Shown here piece after piece: positions 22,807 through 28,887 of a DNA stretch of 28,887 bases. The notes beneath the pieces were generated by a model. The model was not told the DNA's origin. It saw only the letters and a list, made by a program, of their open reading frames with translations, and did no database searches. Positions within the stretch are counted from its first letter, which is position 1. Every line of letters starts with the position of its first letter. Source of the DNA: JBJMQS01 sp045802605. Lineage in GTDB: Bacteria; Planctomycetota; Planctomycetia; Gemmatales; Gemmataceae. The stretch lies in contig JBJMQS010000023.1 of NCBI GenBank assembly GCA_045802605.1, forward strand, positions 1 to 28,887, given 5' to 3'. The translations under genes and the position numbers were made by a program.

Positions 22807-24237
22807 ATGTGCATGCAACGCCGCACACGTATCGTCGCCACGCTCGGGCCCGCCACGGATCGACCCGGCGTGTTGGCAGGTCTTTGCCACGCGGGCCTCG
22901 ATGTCGCGCGGTTGAACTTCTCTCACGGCAGTGCGGACGAACATCGTCATCGCGCGGCCGCGCTGCGCACGGCGGCCGGTGACTGTGGACGAAATATTGG
23001 CATTTTGATCGATCTTCCCGGTCCGAAACTGCGGGTGCTGCTCGATGCCCCGCGACAAGTGGATGTGGATCAGCGGGTCACCTTCGCTGTCGCTCCGAAA
23101 TCCGCCGATGAGATCGGCGTCAACGAACCGCAGTGCCTCGCGGCTCTCCAGGTGGGGCATCGCATTTTGCTCGATGATGGCCGATTGCAAATGCTGGTCG
23201 AGACGGTCGAGCCGGGCATAGCCACAGCCATTGTCACGGCTGGCGGTACGCTCAATCCGAATAAAGGGGTGAATCTTCCGGACACACCGCTTTCGATACC
23301 CTCATTGACCCCGCGCGATCTGGAGGCGATCAAGTTCGCTGCTGAAATCAATGCCGATTGGCTCGCCCTTTCATTTGTTCGCAATGCCGAAGCGGCCGAA
23401 GACTTGCGACTGGCGGCCAAGCAGGCCGGCCTCGACGCACCGATCTTGGCCAAAATTGAACGGCCTGAAGCCGTGCAAAAGATCGACCGCATTGTCGAGG
23501 CGTTCGACGGCATCATGGTGGCGCGCGGCGACCTCGGCGTCGAGATCCCGCTTGAGCAAGTGCCCGCCGTGCAGAAGCGATTGATCGCCCAGGCCCGGGC
23601 CATGGGCAAACCGGTTGTCACAGCGACCGACATGTTGGACTCAATGCGCAATTCGCCGCGGCCCACTCGGGCCGAAGCGAGCGACGTCGCGAACGCGGTC
23701 TACGACGGCACCGACGCTCTGATGCTCTCCGGGGAGACGGCGATCGGCCAATTTCCAGTCGAGGCGCTCGCGTGCATGGATCGCATCGCCAAGCAAGCAG
23801 AGGCGGACATTGCCACGCGCCCGTGTCCACATTCTCCGCCATCAGCCGTCTTGGAGGAGGATTTAGCGGAGGCGGTCTGTAATCTCGCGGATGGCTCACA
23901 AGCCACTTCGATCGTCGTGCCGACGCTGACTGGCAAGACCGCACGGCAAGTGGCACAGTATCGTCCCAAGGCCGCCATCATCGCGTCGGTGCCGCGCGTC
24001 GAAGTGCGCAGGCAACTCGCCCTGATTTGGGGCCTTCGGCCCGTCCCATTTCCAGCCGACTTGCCGCCAGGTGCGGATCGCATTGACGCCGCGGTGCGGG
24101 CCGCTTTCGCAGCCGGGGAGATCAAAACGGGAGAACGGATTGTGGTGATTGCCGGCCACCCGGTCGAGGGCCAGCCGCGTTTGCCCACGTTGCGCTTGGC
24201 AAAAGTGGGTGACGGCGGGGCCAGCATGGAACCGTAA
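22807..24237 (+). CDS. pyk: Pyruvate kinase
   Basis: A 476-residue pyruvate kinase that converts phosphoenolpyruvate and ADP to pyruvate and ATP. Motifs in order: TRIVATLGPATDRP, ARLNFSHGS, LIDLPGPKLR (K and R contacts), the B-domain, then AKIERPEAVQ with the catalytic Lys and Glu, FDGIMVARGDLGVEIPLEQV, TATDMLDSMRNSPRPTRAE, and LMLSGETAIGQFPVEA. The Q/E normally seen in TAT[QE]ML is D here. The C-terminal allosteric-type domain is complete. Start is ATG 22807 or ATG 22813 (MCMQRR); the sequence before 22807 is the right arm of a palindromic element, so there is no ribosome site and the true start may be read from an unusual leader. The upstream continuation of the frame is only a shadow of the CDF gene. 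Confidence 0.96.
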   Translation: MCMQRRTRIVATLGPATDRPGVLAGLCHAGLDVARLNFSHGSADEHRHRAAALRTAAGDCGRNIGILIDLPGPKLRVLLDAPRQVDVDQRVTFAVAPKSADEIGVNEPQCLAALQVGHRILLDDGRLQMLVETVEPGIATAIVTAGGTLNPNKGVNLPDTPLSIPSLTPRDLEAIKFAAEINADWLALSFVRNAEAAEDLRLAAKQAGLDAPILAKIERPEAVQKIDRIVEAFDGIMVARGDLGVEIPLEQVPAVQKRLIAQARAMGKPVVTATDMLDSMRNSPRPTRAEASDVANAVYDGTDALMLSGETAIGQFPVEALACMDRIAKQAEADIATRPCPHSPPSAVLEEDLAEAVCNLADGSQATSIVVPTLTGKTARQVAQYRPKAAIIASVPRVEVRRQLALIWGLRPVPFPADLPPGADRIDAAVRAAFAAGEIKTGERIVVIAGHPVEGQPRLPTLRLAKVGDGGASMEP

Positions 24238-24357
24238 AAGATGCGGTCTGCGTGATTCGGGGAAACTCTACCGGCTATAGCAGCTTGTAGTGCAATCAAT
24301 TCAATCGTTCGGACCGTCTCGACCTTTCTCACCGCACCCGCGCTGCCTTATCGTTCG

Positions 24358-26811
24358 ATGATGAAACTTAATCTCGAAGAGCTGGAGCGCCGCGACACTC
24401 CAGCCACTTGGCAAACTGAGACCTTCGACGCGGTGGCTCTGGGCGTTTTGCCGGGGGGTTGGGCCCAGTGGTCGAGTGCCGGCACCAATTCGTTCGGCAC
24501 CTCGAGCGCTCAGCCTTACGCCGGGCCCAACGGCCTCACCAGCAACTCTCTGTCGAACGTGACCTCGCGGACCTGGCAAACCAACACGATGCCGGCGGAC
24601 ACCTCGGTTTCCTCAGCCGTTTTTGCCGGTACGCTGATCCCGACGGAGTTGATTGCGCGGGGCCAAAACCTCGCCAGCAACACGCCCACGTTTTATGCCG
24701 CATCTGTGGTCCGAGGTGTCAACGTGCAAATCATCAAATCCATCGGCGGCACGCGGACCGTCTTGGCCAGCCTGCAGTCGATCAGTTACGTCAGCCAAGT
24801 CTGGCTCAAAGTGTCGTTGGTGCTCGCCGGCAACCAGATTCAAACGGAGATCTACAACGCGGCGACGGGCCAATATCTAAACTCCGCGCGGAATTGGCAA
24901 TCGACCCAGGCCTACGCTCTCACCGTCACGGATTCCAGCATCACCGCGGCCGGGCAGATCGGCATCAATCGCCCCGCGTCGTATGCTGATCCGGTCTACG
25001 TAGATAACTTCGCCGCCCTAGTCCCGGAAGCACCTGTCCCTCCGCCCGCCCCGGCACCCGCGCCGACGGAGCCGACGATTCCCTCGCACTACTCGCACAT
25101 CCGCATCGCCCAGTTGGCCTACTCCGGAACTCCGATGACGTCGTTCGAGACGGGGCTGTTGCAAAACAGCGTGGACCTCGTGATCCCGAACCCGACGTTC
25201 CTCGGGCCGATCGAGAATATCTCCCCGAACACGCCGCAGCTCATCTACACCAACACCTCGAACCTGTACGAGAACCTGTTCACCGACTGGCTCAGCTACG
25301 CCGATGCGAAAGGTCTGGATCGAGAGGCTGCGTTCTATCACGTGAGCCAGGCGACGAATTTCTCGGGTAGTAGCCCATCTTCAATTCCCGTGAACTGGCT
25401 ATGGAGCGTGACGAACGGGGCCACGGACTACACCGGTGCGTCGCGCAGCAGCACGACGAACGATGTGCCGCTCGGCGGTTCGGTCGGCTCGTCGATCTAC
25501 TTTGGCTATCCCGACAAGTTCCGAGAATTAAATTTCAATATCTCAACTCCGGCTGGCAACGGCTGGTCCGGAATCCTCGAGTTCTCGCAAGGTGACAATT
25601 GGTATCCCTTCACGACGATCACGAATACTACTGCGAACTTCACGCAGTCCGGCCAAATCACATTTGACCCGCCGCAAAGTTGGAAGCCGACGGCAGTGGC
25701 CGGTGCGACACGCTACTACTACGTTCGATTGCGCACGGTGACGGCCGGTCAAGCACCCATTTTCTCGACCGTCCTGGGCCGCGACTACGTGAACGCCAAC
25801 GGCAATTCGGCGGGCGTGATTCCCGTATTTGACACGGCCGCCGACACGAATGGCGACGGCTATTTGAGCAACGCTGAGTACGCCAATCGCGCCAGCGGCA
25901 AAGATGCCCGATTCCGTTACGAGAGTCGGCTGTTCTACCCGAACTATGGCCAGATGCGATTCGCCACGAACCCGGCCTCCGCTGGCATCAAGGCTTGGGC
26001 GGCCGACTGGCACATGCGGATGTTAAGGAGCAATCCACTGGCGGACGGCTTTTTCGTCGATAACTCCGATGGTCGAGCGCCATTGGGCGGAGCGATCACC
26101 GTCGAATCCGCGGCGAACTACTCTTCAGACTTTGCCCAAATGTTGAAGACTGTAAGCACGGCGATCGCGCCGCACTGGCTGATGGCCAACACCTCCGGCG
26201 GCAACACCTCCACCGACGCTGTTGTGCAAGCGGTGCCCGCCAGCTACGAAGAATTTGCCTTGCGGCCGATGAGTGCAACCTGGTCCCGCTTTAATGACCT
26301 GGCGGCTCTCGTTCAATCCCGGCTCGCCGCCTCGAATTCGCCCTTCCTGGTTCTTGACACGCATCCGCAGGGCGGCGATCCAACTGATCCACGCACGCAA
26401 CTGGGTGCGCTGGCTTACTATTACTTGCTGGCCGACCCGGTGCGGACCTTTGTGGATTTCTTCGGCGGTTACGAGCCCGCGACTTCGTGGACGCGGCATT
26501 GGGTGCCCGCCGCAGCGTTTAATGTCGGCCAACCGACCGCGGGATGGACCGAATGGGCGACCGGCAATGACCCGTCGAACACGGGGCTGACGTACAAAGT
26601 GTTTGGCCGCACTTACTCGAACGCGCTCGTGTTGTATAAGCCACTCTCATACAAGGCGGGCACGGGCACCGGCATATTGGCCGACAATACAGCGACGACG
26701 CACGCGCTATCGCGCAATTATCGATTGTTGAAAGCGGATGGCACGTTGGGCCCCATCGTGACGAGCGTCACGTTGCGAAATGGCGAAGGGGCGATTTTGA
26801 TCCCGGCATAA
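24358..26811 (+). CDS. Surface protein with predicted glycosidase-like (GHL) barrel and EF-hand loop
   Basis: An 817-residue protein. The N-terminus (MMKLNLEELERRDTPATWQ) has the LE-x-R-x-x-P motif shared with two other proteins in this window and no standard signal peptide. Residues 20-230 resemble a jelly-roll, carbohydrate-binding type domain (ETFDAVALG...IQTEIYNAATGQYL...VYVDNFAALV), then a Pro/Ala linker (PPPAPAPAPTEPT), then a long catalytic-looking region. That region has RIAQLAYSGTP at its start, ADGFFVDNSDG at about 560-570, SYEEFALRP, and a late block LAYYYLLADPVRTFVDFFGG. This layout resembles hypothetical TIM-barrel glycosyl hydrolases (GHL15-like) in which a D-x-D strand end and a later E form the site; this is inference. 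An EF-hand-like loop DTNGDGYLSNAEY sits at about 496-508. No strong ribosome site precedes ATG 24358/24361. Confidence 0.75.
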   Translation: MMKLNLEELERRDTPATWQTETFDAVALGVLPGGWAQWSSAGTNSFGTSSAQPYAGPNGLTSNSLSNVTSRTWQTNTMPADTSVSSAVFAGTLIPTELIARGQNLASNTPTFYAASVVRGVNVQIIKSIGGTRTVLASLQSISYVSQVWLKVSLVLAGNQIQTEIYNAATGQYLNSARNWQSTQAYALTVTDSSITAAGQIGINRPASYADPVYVDNFAALVPEAPVPPPAPAPAPTEPTIPSHYSHIRIAQLAYSGTPMTSFETGLLQNSVDLVIPNPTFLGPIENISPNTPQLIYTNTSNLYENLFTDWLSYADAKGLDREAAFYHVSQATNFSGSSPSSIPVNWLWSVTNGATDYTGASRSSTTNDVPLGGSVGSSIYFGYPDKFRELNFNISTPAGNGWSGILEFSQGDNWYPFTTITNTTANFTQSGQITFDPPQSWKPTAVAGATRYYYVRLRTVTAGQAPIFSTVLGRDYVNANGNSAGVIPVFDTAADTNGDGYLSNAEYANRASGKDARFRYESRLFYPNYGQMRFATNPASAGIKAWAADWHMRMLRSNPLADGFFVDNSDGRAPLGGAITVESAANYSSDFAQMLKTVSTAIAPHWLMANTSGGNTSTDAVVQAVPASYEEFALRPMSATWSRFNDLAALVQSRLAASNSPFLVLDTHPQGGDPTDPRTQLGALAYYYLLADPVRTFVDFFGGYEPATSWTRHWVPAAAFNVGQPTAGWTEWATGNDPSNTGLTYKVFGRTYSNALVLYKPLSYKAGTGTGILADNTATTHALSRNYRLLKADGTLGPIVTSVTLRNGEGAILIPA

Positions 26812-26839
26812 ACCTTATCCCGCGCGTTTTTCGTGTTAG

Positions 26840-26927
26840 CCAGCTCCAAAGTGTCATCCCGAGGCTCTGCGAGGGATCTGCCCAACCAGATCCCTCGCAG
26901 AGCCTCGGGATGACACTTTGGAGCTGG
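26840..26927. repeat. 41-bp perfect inverted repeat (6-base loop) between convergent genes
   Basis: Bases 26840-26880 and 26887-26927 are exact reverse complements over 41 bp, with loop CCCAAC. The arms include GTGTCATCCCGAGG and its complement CCTCGGGATGACAC, a word I know from dispersed palindromic repeats in several bacterial phyla (recalled, not searched). It lies 28 bases after the glycosidase-like gene's stop and 35 bases before the stop of the DUF3467 gene, so it can also act as a bidirectional terminator. Confidence 0.92.
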
Positions 26928-26962
26928 AGATGACACGAGATTGCATTTGGGATGAAACGAAA

Positions 26963-27334
26963 TTACTCTCCGCCAGCACCGGCTCCAGCGCGGCCACCAC
27001 CGCCGCCGCCCATGGCACCGGGACGCATGCGACGTTGGAAATCCGTCTCGATGACGCCGAAGGTGCTCTCGTGGCGGTTCATTGCCCACGACAGAGCGTT
27101 CAGAAGTCGCTTGGCGGTGTAAAAGCTCAAGACCAATCTCTGATTCAATTTCACTTGCTCGGGGCCGCCTGGCTGCATGAGCTGAGTGTTCAAACCGAAG
27201 TCGAGCACCAACTCTTCAGGCGTGCCGGTGACGCGGAAGAAATTGGCGTACAGCGTCTTCATGTCGGCGATGTCCACCGGCACGTGCTGCGGGACACCCT
27301 GTTCGCCGCCTGCTGCTTTTGCTTCTTCTGACAT
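26963..27334 (-). CDS. DUF3467 family protein
   Basis: A 123-residue protein matching DUF3467: VDIADMKTLYANFFRVTGTP, then EELVLDFGLNTQLMQPGG and LNQRLVLSFYTAKRLLNALSWAM. The family is small, widespread and of unknown biochemical role. The C-terminal tail is Gly/Ala-rich (GGGGGGRAGAGAGGE) and probably disordered. Start is ATG 27334 (MSEEAKAAGGEQG), with GGAG 6 bases upstream; an in-frame codon at 27370 gives 12 extra residues with no ribosome site. Cytoplasmic, no signal peptide. It follows the SDR gene by 70 bases on the same strand and could be its operon partner. Confidence 0.85.
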   Translation of the reverse strand: MSEEAKAAGGEQGVPQHVPVDIADMKTLYANFFRVTGTPEELVLDFGLNTQLMQPGGPEQVKLNQRLVLSFYTAKRLLNALSWAMNRHESTFGVIETDFQRRMRPGAMGGGGGGRAGAGAGGE

Positions 27335-27404
27335 TGGCAACTCCGTCGGTGATTTATGAATGGGCGGCATCCGCCCGGCGGCGGCTTATTGTAGAAAAGC
27401 CCGG

Positions 27405-28196
27405 CTAAACTCCCAGGCGTGGATCAATCGGCGGATTCTCGTCGTAGCCGTGCATGATTCGGGCCACCAGCCAATCGGGAAGCCATCGAGTGAGCTTCAT
27501 TAGCAGCGAAGTCTGCCACGGGAAGTTGTAAACTTTGCGGCGTCGGCGGATCGCCCGCAGAATTAGAGCGGCCGCTCGGTCTGCGTCCATTAGCCACGGC
27601 ATCGGGAATGGGTTAACGTCGGTCATCGGCGTTTTGACAAAGCCCGGGCAGATTGTTGTCACGGCAACACCGCGGCGGCGCAATTGGATCCGCAGCCCTT
27701 CCATGTACACGTTGACCGCCATCTTGCTCGCGCAGTACGCCGACTCGCCGGGCAATCCTTTGTATGCTCCCAAGCTTGAGATGGCGACAAGGTGGCCACG
27801 ACCTCGCTTTAACATGCCTGAGAGCACGCCCTCAATGGAGTAAATGACGCCGAGCAAATTGACGCGGATCATTCGTTCGATCTGCGGCGTGTTCATGGGC
27901 TCCAACAACGTCGGCGTGCCCACGCCGGCGTTGGCGATGAGCAGGTCGGCGGGACCCAGGTCCGCCTCCAACTTCGCGATCGCTCGCAACGTCGGCTCGC
28001 GCTCGGCGATATCGGCTAGCGCTGCCGCGGCGATGCCGCCATTCGATTTGATCTCTGCGACTAACTCCGCGAGCACATCCGCACGCCGCGCGACCAGTCC
28101 GACGCTCCAGCCTGCGCTCGCCAATTGCCGAGCGCACGCAGCGCCGATGCCGCTACTCGCGCCGGTGACGATGGCGACGCGGGTTACGGGATCCAT
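27405..28196 (-). CDS. Short-chain dehydrogenase/reductase (SDR)
   Basis: A 263-residue classical SDR with the NAD(P)-binding motif TGASSGIG (11-18), LLIANAG (86-91) at the adenine-side strand, and the catalytic S140/S141 with Y154-x-x-x-K158 (ESAYCASKMA). The Arg residues after the second strand (VARRAD) suggest NADP(H) preference (inference). Substrate cannot be told. The C-terminal part (SLLMKLTRWLPDWLVARIM) is amphipathic and could sit on a membrane. The ATG (28196) overlaps the stop codon of the arginase-family gene upstream (28184-28186), so the two were read as one operon. Downstream is the DUF3467 gene. Confidence 0.95.
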   Translation of the reverse strand: MDPVTRVAIVTGASSGIGAACARQLASAGWSVGLVARRADVLAELVAEIKSNGGIAAAALADIAEREPTLRAIAKLEADLGPADLLIANAGVGTPTLLEPMNTPQIERMIRVNLLGVIYSIEGVLSGMLKRGRGHLVAISSLGAYKGLPGESAYCASKMAVNVYMEGLRIQLRRRGVAVTTICPGFVKTPMTDVNPFPMPWLMDADRAAALILRAIRRRRKVYNFPWQTSLLMKLTRWLPDWLVARIMHGYDENPPIDPRLGV

Positions 28197-28887
28197 TGGA
28201 TGTCGAGACCTCGGAGGTGTTCCAAAAGCACCGCGTCGGTGCGGGAGTTAACTGTCGCTGCATCGTTCGGATCGACATTTAACTTCGGGTGCTCCGTCCC
28301 GGCCAGCCAAGCACGAAATAGACCTTGCGTGCGCACGGGCGACCAGTCGCCGGTGATATCCATGCCCGCTAGCCGGCCCTTGGCCGCCCCGATGAATGCG
28401 GAGACAATCATGCAAACATTATTCAAATCCAAAAAGCCCGCCTCCCAATTGGTGATTGCGTCAGCCTGAATCATTACATCCTTGTCGAGCGAGATGTACA
28501 GCGGCCTTGCAGCGAGATCGGAGCGATGAGGGGCGAGTAACTCAGAAATTCGCGAGGCGAGGAAATTCAGGGGCAAGTCTGGCGGTACACGGCCAGTCCC
28601 AGGATCTAGTTCGCTCCCCCCGACCTCCGGTCCCCTCCCCCACAAGGGGGGAGGGGACCCGAAGGGTGCGAGAGGGGGTTAGTGGGTTGCGGCAGGGAAC
28701 TGGAATGAAGAGGTTCGCAGCGTGTTAGTCGCCATTTGCCAACCTCATACTTCCTTCGTGCTGGCCACACCTTCAATCGGCCCGATTCCAAGTCTCGCCA
28801 CGGTGCGAAGTGGCGGAAGCGATTGTCGAAGTCCATGTCACCGCCGACGTGGAAGACACGATGGACGTGCGGTAACCGCAACGCGTG
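28184..28887 (-). pseudogene. Arginase/ureohydrolase-family protein broken by an inserted hairpin element; 5' end outside window
   Basis: Two frames carry the two halves of one protein. From the window edge, the first frame reads HALRLPHVHRVFHVGGDMDF, then DNRFRHFAPWRDLESGRLKVW and VGKWRLTRCEPLHSSS, and ends at TAG 28606-28608 after low-complexity residues. The second frame, shifted relative to the first, reads VPPDLPLNFLASRISELLAP, then ARPLYISLDKDVM, ITNWEAGFLDL, AGMDITGDWSPVRTQGLF and EHPKL to TAA 28184-28186. The motif pair HVGGDMDFDN and YISLDKDVM with MDITGDWSP fits the arginase/agmatinase-like fold, where Asp/His side chains bind metal; the substrate is unknown. The two halves are separated by a GC-rich hairpin-containing stretch (about 28605-28690) that does not read as protein and shifts the frame. 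The gene extends beyond the window. Confidence 0.7.
28629..28659. repeat. Hairpin element inside the arginase-family gene, 13-bp perfect stem
   Basis: GGTCCCCTCCCCC (28629-28641) and GGGGGAGGGGACC (28647-28659) form a perfect 13-bp stem with loop ACAAG. Together with the flanking G-rich tail (to about 28690) it makes an insert that breaks the coding frame. Its core TCCCCTCCC/GGGAGGGGA is the same as in the hairpin at 2928-2956. Confidence 0.75.

Overview
The window looks like chromosomal DNA from a planctomycete, possibly of the Gemmatales/Pirellulales side (inference). The main reason is that three large predicted surface or secreted proteins start with a basic stretch and the motif LE-x-R-x-x-P/A (TRLEDRLAPAS, ECLEDRHVPTA, LEELERRDTPA), an N-terminal signature I associate with planctomycetes. 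The same view is supported by a DUF3467 protein, a DUF4394/FG-GAP giant protein, short Lys/Glu-rich proteins, and moderately high GC with many palindromic intergenic repeats. I see no rRNA, tRNA, CRISPR array or complete insertion sequence.

Layout. 1-224: 3' end of an IS630-type transposase, convergent with a PD40/TolB-like repeat protein gene (235-2626, minus) that carries a frameshift. 2627-3364: gene-free stretch with four hairpins. 3365-7186 (plus): LOG-family protein, ATP-type PEP carboxykinase (pckA), and an MBL/beta-CASP protein. 7214-10249 (minus): an unusual CYTH-PanC fusion followed by an MgtE-type Mg2+ transporter with an extra ~85-residue loop. 10417-11699 (plus): Rieske ferredoxin and a four-helix membrane protein. 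11768-12265 (minus): a charged low-complexity protein. 12553-14378 (plus): ECF sigma factor, overlapping single-pass anti-sigma-like protein, and a secreted protein. 14437-14778 (minus): a small secreted protein interrupted by an in-frame TGA. 15106-18648 (plus): 1180-aa surface protein. 18704-21419 (minus): Lnt-like N-acyltransferase overlapping a cytochrome P450 gene. 21529-21798 (plus): small lipoprotein. 21799-22722 (minus): CDF metal transporter. 22807-24237 (plus): pyruvate kinase. 24358-26811 (plus): predicted glycosidase-like surface protein with an EF-hand loop. 26963-28887 (minus): DUF3467 protein, SDR oxidoreductase, and an arginase-family gene broken by a hairpin repeat.

Functional themes. 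Central carbon metabolism at the PEP/pyruvate/oxaloacetate node is represented twice (pckA, pyk). Divalent cation transport is also represented twice (mgtE, CDF). An Lnt-like gene sits divergently next to a lipoprotein gene, which fits lipoprotein maturation. Sigma and anti-sigma genes form a classic 4-nt-overlapping pair. Three genes look damaged (PD40 protein, small secreted protein, arginase-family protein), one of them apparently by a palindromic repeat. Convergent gene pairs are mostly separated by strong, sequence-unrelated hairpins.

The best candidates for something undescribed are the CYTH-PanC fusion, the shared LE-x-R-x-x-P N-terminus on three otherwise unrelated proteins, and the palindromic elements found at a start codon, inside a gene and at gene ends.
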